DNA from: CAWIVJ01 sp963839525
Lineage (GTDB): Bacteria; Cyanobacteriota; Vampirovibrionia; Gastranaerophilales; Gastranaerophilaceae
DNA length: 64,000 nt
Reading direction: 5' to 3'
Assembly: GCA_963839525.1 (NCBI GenBank)
Contig: CAWIVJ010000005.1
Coordinates: forward strand, 186,001 to 250,000
Each line of letters opens with the position of its first letter. Positions within the stretch are counted from its first letter, which is position 1. Under the pieces are notes generated by a model. That model ran no database searches and was not told where the DNA came from. It worked only from the letters and a program-made list of their open reading frames with translations. Below, piece by piece: positions 49,275 through 55,956 of this stretch. Position numbers and translations under genes: made by a program.

Positions 49275-50009
49275 TTACTCACTTGATTGAGTAACTATTT
49301 CTTCAAATTGTTTTAAATCATCTTCAGTATCTATTCCAACAGGAATAAAATCGACAACTGAAGTTTTAATTTTCATACCCGCTTGCAGGGCTCTTAATTG
49401 CTCCAAGCTTTCTGTAAGTTCTAAAATTGATTGAGGCATTTTTGTAATTTTTAACAATGCATCCCTTTTATATCCGTAAATACCTAAATGCCCGTAGATT
49501 TTTGCATAACCTTCATTTCTCTCATAAGGAATTTTTGAGCGTGAAAAATATAGTGCATAACCTTTATTATTGGTTACACATTTAACGCAGTTAGGATTTT
49601 CTATCTCTTTTTTGTCGGTTAAAACTCTTATCAGGGTTGAAATATCAGCACCGTCATTTTTTACCCCTTTAATTACTTCATCAATACTTTCCGGCGTAAT
49701 TAAAGGCTCATCGCCCTGTAAATTTACAATATAAGAAATCTCAGGGTGCCTCTCAATAACTTCTGCAATCCTGTCGCTTCCGCTCCTGTGTGTATCTAAG
49801 GTCATTTCAACTTCTGCACCGAAAGCCTCCGCTGTTTCATAAATTTGGCGGTTATCCGTCGCAATTATAACTCTTTCAGCTAAACTTGCCATAACAGCTT
49901 TTTCCCAAACCCACTGGATAATAGGCTTGTCTTTAACTTTAATCAAAGGTTTCCCCTTCAGCCTTGTTGAATCATACCTTGCAGGAATTATTATTGCTGT
50001 TTGTGACAT
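49275..50009 (-). CDS. kdsB: CMP-KDO synthetase
   Basis: KdsB activates 3-deoxy-D-manno-octulosonate with CTP for lipid A/LPS core. The 244-aa length is normal. IIIPARYDSTRLKGKPL (CTP loop), PIIQWVWEKA, RVIIATDNRQIYE, MTLDTHRSGSDRIAEV and VNLQGDEPLITPE are all present. YFSRSKIPYERN and YGHLGIYGYKRDALL follow. It starts MSQTAIIIPARY behind AGGTAGGT. An 18-bp copy of its start region (49985-50002) recurs at 50892-50909 beyond the DUF3800 gene, suggesting a cassette was inserted here. LPS synthesis is thus predicted. Confidence 0.95.
   Translation of the reverse strand: MSQTAIIIPARYDSTRLKGKPLIKVKDKPIIQWVWEKAVMASLAERVIIATDNRQIYETAEAFGAEVEMTLDTHRSGSDRIAEVIERHPEISYIVNLQGDEPLITPESIDEVIKGVKNDGADISTLIRVLTDKKEIENPNCVKCVTNNKGYALYFSRSKIPYERNEGYAKIYGHLGIYGYKRDALLKITKMPQSILELTESLEQLRALQAGMKIKTSVVDFIPVGIDTEDDLKQFEEIVTQSSE
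49985..50002. repeat. 18-bp direct repeat, left copy (in kdsB)
   Basis: GAATTATTATTGCTGTTT is identical to 50892-50909. The two copies flank about 890 bp holding a structured RNA and the DUF3800 gene. Confidence 0.85.
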
Positions 50010-50023
50010 TATTTTTACCTACC

Positions 50024-50051
50024 TTGCTTTTTTCTAAAAATATGTTATACT
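50024..50051 (+). promoter_or_regulatory. Extended -10 promoter of the three-way-junction RNA
   Basis: TTGCTT (50024-50029), a 16-nt spacer and TG-T-TATACT (hexamer 50046-50051) place the transcription start at about 50058, the first base of the folded element. Confidence 0.6.
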
Positions 50052-50057
50052 GTTAAT

Positions 50058-50114
50058 ACGTCGAGACTGCGTCGAATTTGCAGGTTTGAGTTCGCTCAAC
50101 TCGACGTCTTTTTT
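50058..50114 (+). ncRNA. Compact three-way-junction small RNA with own promoter and terminator
   Basis: The plus strand can fold as an outer stem ACGTCGAG (50058-50065) with CTCGACGT (50100-50107), hairpin CTGC/GCAG (50067-50070 with 50080-50083), and hairpin TTGAG-TTCG-CTCAA (50086-50099) with a UUCG tetraloop. A T6 tract follows at 50109. Nearly every base is paired or in a loop. No plus-strand gene precedes it, so it is not simply a terminator. It lies between two minus-strand genes within the duplication-bracketed unit. It could also be an interspersed repeat. Confidence 0.55.
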
Positions 50115-50116
50115 GT

Positions 50117-50860
50117 TTAATTTTTAGGAAATTTAACAATACCATATCCTTCTATAGTCCCATTTTTATTTCTGATAGAGGTTTTTATTTTATCAAAAAA
50201 AGTATTATCCGCTTTTTCATATTTTCTATATATCGCACCTGCCACAATATCAGCTAATTGAATTCCAATACTCAAATGAGATGGGGCTATAAATAATCCT
50301 TCGATTAAGTTATCAAAATGGGAATAATTACTTTTTTCGGAAACCAGCAGGTTATGATGTAAATTCCTTAATCTATTATCATCACAAGATAATCTGTTAT
50401 CAATTATAACCAGTCCGTTAAATGCTGTACCTGTTTCTCTTGATAAATCTTGTAAATGATATTGAAATCTTTCAATAACCTGTTTATAACTATACCAATA
50501 TAAATCATCTTTATTGTTTATATAAGGTAACTTATATGCCTTTTTTATTTCTGTAAGAATTGATATTATTTTAACAGATTTGTACGCTGAAATTATTTCA
50601 TAAAGTTTATCTCTAACTTTATTTTTTTCCTCAAAAGATAAATGCTTTAAACCATTGTCTTCATCTTTGTTGTGAGGTGAAAAAAAACGCCATTTTATTT
50701 CAGAATTTATTTTATATTGCTTTTTTATTTCTTTTAATTTTTTGTGAATATCATGCCAATAGTCTTCAGGGATAATGACTCCTCCTATAGTAAAATATTT
50801 GGAATGTTTTTTATCCTCTGAAATAACGGCTCCTGATTCATCTAAAAACAATATCTGCAT
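50117..50860 (-). CDS. DUF3800 protein
   Basis: The 247-aa product belongs to DUF3800: MQILFLDESGAVISE carries the conserved D-E-S near the start, LVIIDNRLSCDDNRLR a second Asp/Asn region, and SIGIQLADIVAGAIYRKYE the late conserved Q-L-A-D. The spacing resembles RNase H-like folds, so a nuclease role is possible (inference). Family members often sit in accessory or defence-related contexts. The start ATG overlaps the stop of an 18-codon leader ORF (TAATG at 50862-50858). The gene lies between 18-bp direct repeats at the start of kdsB. Confidence 0.82.
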   Translation of the reverse strand: MQILFLDESGAVISEDKKHSKYFTIGGVIIPEDYWHDIHKKLKEIKKQYKINSEIKWRFFSPHNKDEDNGLKHLSFEEKNKVRDKLYEIISAYKSVKIISILTEIKKAYKLPYINNKDDLYWYSYKQVIERFQYHLQDLSRETGTAFNGLVIIDNRLSCDDNRLRNLHHNLLVSEKSNYSHFDNLIEGLFIAPSHLSIGIQLADIVAGAIYRKYEKADNTFFDKIKTSIRNKNGTIEGYGIVKFPKN

Positions 50861-50916
50861 TATTCATCTCCAATATTTTGATTTATTTTAAGAATTATTA
50901 TTGCTGTTTCGTTCAT
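50860..50916 (-). CDS. 18-aa leader peptide, relic of a kdsB start
   Basis: MNETAIIILKINQNIGDE ends in TAATG, coupled to the DUF3800 start. Its first eight residues match kdsB (MSQTAIII), and the coding DNA is identical over 18 bp. GAGGAAAAA is its ribosome site. It looks like the original kdsB beginning, cut off by an insertion and now serving as a leader. Confidence 0.55.
   Translation of the reverse strand: MNETAIIILKINQNIGDE
50892..50909. repeat. 18-bp direct repeat, right copy
   Basis: Identical to 49985-50002 in kdsB; it lies in the 18-aa leader ORF. Confidence 0.85.
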
Positions 50917-51179
50917 TTTTTCCTCATATTGTGCAAAAATTGCACCCTACAGACTTGAATTGCTTCGCTAAAGCTCACAATAACAAAATTATTATATCAG
51001 GAAAATTCATGCTTGCGTAATATTACAAATTGTAAACACAAATTTAAAACCGCTAAAATTCAATCATAATGCCCCATAGGATAGGATAGATAGGATTAAA
51101 AAATCTCTGGCAAATTTTTCTTTTCACTGTACTTACAAAAAATGTAGTGTAGTAAAAAATTTAAAAAAAGGAGAATATT
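50917..51179. other. Intergenic region with a degenerate repeat and a palindrome
   Basis: From 50928 to 50981 there is a decayed TCATTGCGA-type repeat (ATTGTG...CACAAT, with GTGCAA-AAA-TTGCAC inside). A perfect palindrome TTACAA-A-TTGTAA lies at 51023-51035 and a GGATAGGATAGATAGG tract near 51085. A Shine-Dalgarno AAAGGAG precedes the gene at 51180. I see no further gene. Confidence 0.55.
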
Positions 51180-51434
51180 ATGAAGATAAATTTTCAAAAT
51201 AAAATTAATTTTAATAAAAGGTATAAATATTTAATTAAAGGTTCTCCTCAAAATTTGACGAAAGCTAAAGATCGTATTTCTTTACATGGTCCAGGTGAGA
51301 TAAGAAAAAACCATTTTCTTTTGACTATTACAGATGATAGTATGTTTAAACAATTTGAAGTAAAACAAATGATTAAAGCATTTAAGGCTAACTGTAAAGA
51401 ATTGGGAGTTAAATATTTTAGAAGTCCTTTTTAA
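51180..51434 (+). CDS. 84-aa lineage-specific protein with INFNK start
   Basis: The small protein starts MKINFQNKINFNKRYKYLIK and is rich in Lys and aromatic residues, with no membrane segment. The doubled INF words recall the short N-terminal motifs (SFG, NFG) of other unknown proteins here. AAAGGAG lies 7 nt before the ATG. It is convergent with accA (13-nt gap). Function unknown. Confidence 0.6.
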   Translation: MKINFQNKINFNKRYKYLIKGSPQNLTKAKDRISLHGPGEIRKNHFLLTITDDSMFKQFEVKQMIKAFKANCKELGVKYFRSPF

Positions 51435-51447
51435 ATTAAAACCCTTA

Positions 51448-52398
51448 CTACTGAACTACACCAAGGTTTCGGTATTTATTGTATCTGTTTTCTTTAAGCT
51501 CTTTCGCAGGTAGTTTCAAAAGTTCCTCAAGCGAATTCAAGATAGATTTTTTAAGTTCTTTACCCATTTCGCTATAATTATTGTGAGCACCGCCTAAAGG
51601 TTCTTTAATTATCTCATCAACAACCTTAAACTCCATTAAATCAGTACCTGTTATTTTAAGTGCTTCCGCCGCCGTATTAGTCATTGAAGAGTCTCTCCAA
51701 AGAATTGATGCGCAGCCTTCAGGTGAAATCACCGTGTAATAAGCATGTTCCAAAATTAAAACTTTGTTTGCAACGCCAAACCCTAAAGCACCGCCGGAGC
51801 AACCCTCACCTGTTATAATCGCTATAATTGGAACATTTAGCTTTGCCATTTCACGTAAATTAACCGCAATAGCAATACCCTGCCCTGTTTCTTCTGCTGT
51901 AATTCCAGGATATGCTCCAGGTGTATCAATTAAAGTTATAATAGGCATATTGAACTTATTTGCATGGTTAAATAATCTTAAAGCTTTTCGGTACCCCTGA
52001 GGTTGAGGCATCCCAAAATTATATTCCAAATTTTCTTTGGTTGTTTTACCCTTTTGAGTTCCTATAAGCATAACTGTTTTTCCGTCTATTTTTGCAATAC
52101 CCCCGATTATTGCTCTATCATCCATGCCCTGTCTGTCACCATGAAGTTCAATAAAATCTTCTGTGATTAAATGTATATAATCAAGAAAACTTGGTCTGTT
52201 AGGATGTCTTGCTATAAGTAACTTCTGCGCCGGCTTTAAATTGGCATAAAGTTCCTTTTTATAATCTATTGCTTGTTGTTCAAATGTTTCTATTTCTTTA
52301 TTTAAGTCCATACCTGACTCCAAACTTATTTTTTTTAGTTCTTCTATCTTATTTTGTATTTCTACTATCGGTTTTTCAAATTCCAGTATTGCTGCCAT
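51448..52398 (-). CDS. accA: Acetyl-CoA carboxylase carboxyltransferase subunit alpha
   Basis: AccA with AccD moves carboxyl from biotin carrier to acetyl-CoA for fatty acid synthesis. The 316-aa length is usual. ARHPNRPSFLDYI, DFIELHGDRQGMDDRAIIGG, FGMPQPQGYRKALRLF and DTPGAYPGITAEETGQG are family hallmarks, as is GEGCSGGALGFGVA. It starts behind AGGGGAG at 52398. accD lies 118 nt upstream on the same strand, with a half copy of a palindromic repeat between. Confidence 0.96.
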   Translation of the reverse strand: MAAILEFEKPIVEIQNKIEELKKISLESGMDLNKEIETFEQQAIDYKKELYANLKPAQKLLIARHPNRPSFLDYIHLITEDFIELHGDRQGMDDRAIIGGIAKIDGKTVMLIGTQKGKTTKENLEYNFGMPQPQGYRKALRLFNHANKFNMPIITLIDTPGAYPGITAEETGQGIAIAVNLREMAKLNVPIIAIITGEGCSGGALGFGVANKVLILEHAYYTVISPEGCASILWRDSSMTNTAAEALKITGTDLMEFKVVDEIIKEPLGGAHNNYSEMGKELKKSILNSLEELLKLPAKELKENRYNKYRNLGVVQ

Positions 52399-52442
52399 AA
52401 TTATTACTGCTCCCCTAGTATATTACTACTTTTAGTTTTTTG

Positions 52443-52483
52443 TGGATTGCCATGTCAGGCTAAAGCCTTCCTCGCAATGACAT
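52443..52483. repeat. Half copy of the TCATTGCGA repeat between accD and accA
   Basis: GATTGCCATGTCAGGC and TTCCTCGCAATGACA (minus: TGTCATTGCGAGGA ... GGCAATC) match the left half of the element translated in pabBC. Confidence 0.75.
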
Positions 52484-52516
52484 TCTTCTAAGGCTCATTC
52501 TTCGCCAAGAATTATG

Positions 52517-53383
52517 TCACTTCTTATGCATTTCCAATATTTTTGTTAAAGTTTGTTTTAAGTCTTTACGTTTTGAAATAACATCAACCTGACCATACTT
52601 TAATAAATATTCTGCTGTCTGAAAATCTGACGGCAGTTTTTGTCTAATTGTCTGCTCAATAACTCTGCGTCCTGCAAAACCTATTCTTGCACCCTGTTCT
52701 GCAACAATTATGTCTCCCAGAGTTCCAAAACTTGCTGTAACACCGCCAAATGTAGGCTCTGTTAATAAACAAATGTATAAAATTCCTGCTTCATCCATTT
52801 TTGCGCATGCACAAGCAGTTTTAGCCATCTGCATTAAACTCAATGCACTTTCCTGCATTCTGGCACCGCCTGATGAAGTTATTGCAAGCATAGGAATTTT
52901 TCTTTTTACAGCTTCTTCCATAGCTCTGGTAACTTTTTCTCCGACTACACTGCCCATAGAACCGCCCATGTACTCAAAATCCATAATAGCAGCTGATACT
53001 TCATTTCCGTTAATTTTACCAATTCCTGTTATTACAGCATCATCAAGCCCTGTTTTAGCTTTTGCTTTTTTAATTCTGTCTTTGTAAGACTCTGTGTCTA
53101 CAAAATTAAGCGAATCATTTGGTTTAACTTCTGAAAACATTTCATTAAAGCCGTTTTCATCAAAAAGCTGAGCCACCCTTATTCTTGCATTAATTCTAAA
53201 ATGATAGTCGCATAAAGGACAAACCATATCATTATCTTCTAAATCTTTCTTAGGCAACTGAGAATCGCAGTGAACACACTTCATCCAAAGGCCCGGGAGT
53301 CCGTCATCTTCTATTTTAGCTTCAAGAGCCTTTCTTTGTTCTTGCGCTTGTTTGCGTTTCTCAAACCAAGATTGTATTGTCAT
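52517..53383 (-). CDS. accD: Acetyl-CoA carboxylase carboxyltransferase subunit beta
   Basis: The 288-aa product begins MTIQSWFEKRKQAQEQRKAL and has the zinc ribbon CVHC...CPLC (about 35-57). MGGSMGSVVGEKVTRA, SSGGARMQESALSLMQM and PTFGGVTASFGTLGD follow in the crotonase fold. I placed the start at 53383, where MTIQSWF is family-like and GGAG lies upstream; the longer frame has no homology-like sequence before it. accD precedes accA, so they probably form one transcript. Confidence 0.95.
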   Translation of the reverse strand: MTIQSWFEKRKQAQEQRKALEAKIEDDGLPGLWMKCVHCDSQLPKKDLEDNDMVCPLCDYHFRINARIRVAQLFDENGFNEMFSEVKPNDSLNFVDTESYKDRIKKAKAKTGLDDAVITGIGKINGNEVSAAIMDFEYMGGSMGSVVGEKVTRAMEEAVKRKIPMLAITSSGGARMQESALSLMQMAKTACACAKMDEAGILYICLLTEPTFGGVTASFGTLGDIIVAEQGARIGFAGRRVIEQTIRQKLPSDFQTAEYLLKYGQVDVISKRKDLKQTLTKILEMHKK

Positions 53384-53432
53384 TAATCTTACACTCCTCT
53401 GTTTTTTTATATTTATTATACAACAAAAAAGA

Positions 53433-54224
53433 TTATTTGTTTTTTTGTTCTTGTTTTGCAAAAATTTTCCTGACATTTCCCGATATTTTAACATTCTGCA
53501 ATGCAAGATTATATTTTTTTAAATCAGCAATATTTTCCTGTTCTTTTATTAAATCTCTTTGCGGAGATTTTAAACTGTTTTTAACTTTCTCAAATTCACT
53601 GGGAATATTTTTTTCAAATACAACCGAAACAATTTCATCAATATTTGTATTAAGAATCCCGTATTTTGAAGCAATCTCGGACACAGAAGCATTTGGCTGG
53701 AATTTATATAACCATTTCAAAGACAGTTCATCCTGCTTTGAAAGTTTTACAATTCCGTACCTGTGAGGAGAGTACATAATATCATCTTGGTTAGGACTAT
53801 GCCCTAAACCTAAAGCATGCCCTATTTCATGTAATATTGTATGAAAAACTTCCCCTTCATCAGTATAACTTTTGTGTATAAGTCCATCTGAAATACCTAT
53901 TTGAACTTCCGCTGAATAAACTCTGTTATGCATATCAAAATTAAAGTAACAATGCCCGAGAGCCTGCCTGTCTACTCTCTTCCAATCTAAATTTATTTGA
54001 GAGTTTAGCAAAGAAGTTACAATTGTAAAAGAAACCTTGCCATAACTCGCTTTTTGCCAAATATCGAAAGCTTTCAGAACCATATCACGATACTTATAAT
54101 CCTCTCCTCGTTTTGAATAAAACCTGAACGGTGCAATATAAACTTTCAATGGCATACAGTTATCTGCCCAACGAATAATTTTTCCGTTTCTTAAACTTTC
54201 TTGTAAATAAGTCTTTTTTTGCAT
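53433..54224 (-). CDS. Matrixin-type zinc metallopeptidase
   Basis: The 263-aa product holds a metzincin zinc motif HTILHEIGHALGLGHSP (about 127-143, HExxHxxGxxH) with the Met-turn DIMYS following. ALGHCYFNFD and EVQIGISDG resemble the matrixin core. No signal peptide is visible (MQKKTYLQESLRNGK), so it may be cytoplasmic or exported by an unknown route. The C-terminal third is charged and helical. The promoter TTGCCT-17-TAAAAT ends 6 nt before the ATG, so the mRNA is likely leaderless. Confidence 0.82.
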   Translation of the reverse strand: MQKKTYLQESLRNGKIIRWADNCMPLKVYIAPFRFYSKRGEDYKYRDMVLKAFDIWQKASYGKVSFTIVTSLLNSQINLDWKRVDRQALGHCYFNFDMHNRVYSAEVQIGISDGLIHKSYTDEGEVFHTILHEIGHALGLGHSPNQDDIMYSPHRYGIVKLSKQDELSLKWLYKFQPNASVSEIASKYGILNTNIDEIVSVVFEKNIPSEFEKVKNSLKSPQRDLIKEQENIADLKKYNLALQNVKISGNVRKIFAKQEQKNK

Positions 54225-54230
54225 ATAATA

Positions 54231-54259
54231 ATTTTACTGTTTAATTTAAAATTAGGCAA
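54231..54259 (-). promoter_or_regulatory. Promoter of the matrixin-type gene, leaderless-type
   Basis: TTGCCT (minus, 54259-54254), a 17-nt spacer and TAAAAT (54236-54231) end 6 nt before the ATG at 54224. Confidence 0.6.
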
Positions 54260-54267
54260 ATTTATTA

Positions 54268-54320
54268 GTGAAATGTAAGAGGTGAAAGGAAAATTCTTCT
54301 CACCACTCACTTCTCACTTA
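54268..54320. repeat. Interspersed palindromic repeat, AGTGA type
   Basis: AGTGAAATGTAAGAGGTGAAA and TCACCACTCACTTCTCACTT make an imperfect inverted repeat between the divergent peptidase and ybaB genes (each word under 21 bases here). Confidence 0.7.
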
Positions 54321-54360
54321 ATCATTAAGTTATCAAACGTAAAACAAGGAGCGGACAATT

Positions 54361-54702
54361 ATGGATATTATGAAAATGATGAAACAAGCACAGGGTCTTC
54401 AAAAAAAGTTGAAAGACACTCAAGATGAGCTTGCTAACGTAGAAATAACAGGAGAATCAGCAGGCGGTGCTGTTAAAGTAGTTTGTGACGGTCAAGGAAG
54501 ATTTAAATCAATTAAACTAAGTCCTGAAGCAATTAACCCTGATAATCCTTCTTCTGTAGATGCTGATGCAGTTGAAATGCTTGAAGATGTTATTACAACA
54601 GCAATTACTCAGGCAAGTAAAAAAGCTACTGACGAGATGGAAGCAAAAATGAAATCCATCACAGGCGGACTTAATATACCGGGATTACCAGGATTATTCT
54701 AA
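54361..54702 (+). CDS. ybaB: YbaB/EbfC nucleoid-associated protein
   Basis: The 113-aa DNA-binding protein starts with MDIMKMMKQAQGLQKKLKD (long amphipathic helix) and keeps GESAGGAVKVVCDGQG and ISLSPEAINPDN-like IKLSPEAINPDN. Such proteins form dimers that bind nucleoid DNA. Its TAA stop overlaps the recR ATG by one base. The ybaB-recR pair is common in bacteria. AGGAG is upstream of the ATG. Confidence 0.93.
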   Translation: MDIMKMMKQAQGLQKKLKDTQDELANVEITGESAGGAVKVVCDGQGRFKSIKLSPEAINPDNPSSVDADAVEMLEDVITTAITQASKKATDEMEAKMKSITGGLNIPGLPGLF

Positions 54703-55298
54703 TGATTTATCCTAAATCTATTGCAGCGTTAATTGAGCAATTTCAAAAATTTCCGTCTGTTGGACCAAAATCTGCTCAAAGAATGGCTTTCCACCTTTTA
54801 AAAATGCCTAAAGCAGAAGTTGAGAAATTTGCTCAGAGCATTATTGAAGCAAAAGAAAATACTTTTGCGTGCGACACCTGTTTTAATATGTCATCAACAA
54901 ACCCTTGCGAAATTTGTAAATCAAACTCTCGTGAGCATTCAATAATTTGCGTTGTATCTGAAACCAAAGACTTGATAGCAATAGAAAAAACAAATGAATA
55001 TAAAGGACTTTATCATGTTTTGCAAGGACTTATTTCTCCTATTGACGGAATTGGAGCAGAAGATATTAGAATAAAAGAACTTTTACACCGGTTAGCAGAA
55101 AATGATATTAAAGAAGTTATTTTAGCGCTTAGTCCTTCTGTTGAAGGCGAAGCAACCAGTCTTTATTTAAGTAAATTAGTTAAACCTTTCGGAATAAAAA
55201 TTACAAGAATTGCCTTCGGGCTTCCTGTAGGGGCTGATTTGGAATATGCTGACGAGATTACCTTAGCTAGAGCTCTTGAAGGTCGAAGAGAAATTTAA
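54702..55298 (+). CDS. recR: Recombination mediator RecR
   Basis: RecR with RecO/F loads RecA at gaps. The 198-aa product has the helix-hairpin-helix FQKFPSVGPKSAQRMAFHLL, a zinc finger of four Cys (CDTCFNMSSTNPCEIC, about 57-72), a Toprim domain (IICVVSETKDLIAIEKT to about 180) and an end ARALEGRREI. All are family-typical. It is translationally coupled to ybaB by TAATG. Confidence 0.95.
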   Translation: MIYPKSIAALIEQFQKFPSVGPKSAQRMAFHLLKMPKAEVEKFAQSIIEAKENTFACDTCFNMSSTNPCEICKSNSREHSIICVVSETKDLIAIEKTNEYKGLYHVLQGLISPIDGIGAEDIRIKELLHRLAENDIKEVILALSPSVEGEATSLYLSKLVKPFGIKITRIAFGLPVGADLEYADEITLARALEGRREI

Positions 55299-55338
55299 TT
55301 TTCTTATTATATTATAGTAACAAAGTTAAGGAGATATC

Positions 55339-55917
55339 ATGAGAAAAAAAGCATTACTATTTGTATTTATTTTATTTTTCTTAACTTCAAGTGTTAATGC
55401 AAAAACTATTAAAGTTATTTCACTTGATAAGTTTTCAACGGAAAATCCTTCTCCCATGTATAATGTAAAGACTATTGAACCCTGCTGCTTTCCTGACGGA
55501 GCTTTTTTAAAAGCCGGAACCGTAATTTCAGGTATAATTATAAAAAGTCAGGAACCTCGAAGGGGGAAACGTGACGGATATATTGAATTTATGCCGACGA
55601 AATTTATTTATAACGGGCGGGAAAAGGCTGAATATTATGCTATTTCTACAAAAATAGTAAGATATAAACCGGTAAAACCTAAAAAAATCATCATTTCCAC
55701 AAGCAAAAAAGTAGCAGGATTTATTTTTAAAGGAGCGACTCTGGGAATTTCTTTTGTTGAAGGTGCGCTTAAAGCTGAAAAAGGCAAAAGAATACAATCA
55801 GGATTAGTAAAAATGTATAAAGATTCTCCTCTTTCCTATATTGAAGTCGGGAAAGAATTAAACGTTAATCCCGGAGATATTTTAATCCTAAAATTCAAAA
55901 AAAATTCTCTAATATAG
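55339..55917 (+). CDS. Secreted uncharacterised protein
   Basis: The 192-aa product has a signal peptide (about 1-21, MRKKALLFVFILFFLTSSVNA) and then a mostly beta region with Cys-Cys (EPCCFPDG), a GTVISG loop and RYKPVKPKKI. There is a hydrophobic part near 130-150 (VAGFIFKGATLGISFVEG). It is probably periplasmic or outer-membrane associated. AAGGAG lies before the ATG. It sits between recR and the ABC gene; function unknown. Confidence 0.75.
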   Translation: MRKKALLFVFILFFLTSSVNAKTIKVISLDKFSTENPSPMYNVKTIEPCCFPDGAFLKAGTVISGIIIKSQEPRRGKRDGYIEFMPTKFIYNGREKAEYYAISTKIVRYKPVKPKKIIISTSKKVAGFIFKGATLGISFVEGALKAEKGKRIQSGLVKMYKDSPLSYIEVGKELNVNPGDILILKFKKNSLI

Positions 55918-55920
55918 GAA

Positions 55921-55950
55921 TTGTTTTTATTTTATGAATGATAGTATGAT
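55921..55950 (+). promoter_or_regulatory. Promoter of the OppF-like gene, leaderless-type
   Basis: TTGTTT (55921-55926), an 18-nt spacer and TATGAT (55945-55950) end 6 nt before the ATG at 55957. Confidence 0.5.
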
Positions 55951-55956
55951 AATAAT

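Noticed and set aside
50058..50107. Hammerhead or other known ribozyme
   Set aside because: The three-way junction lacks CUGAUGA and GAAA core words; I could not match any known family.
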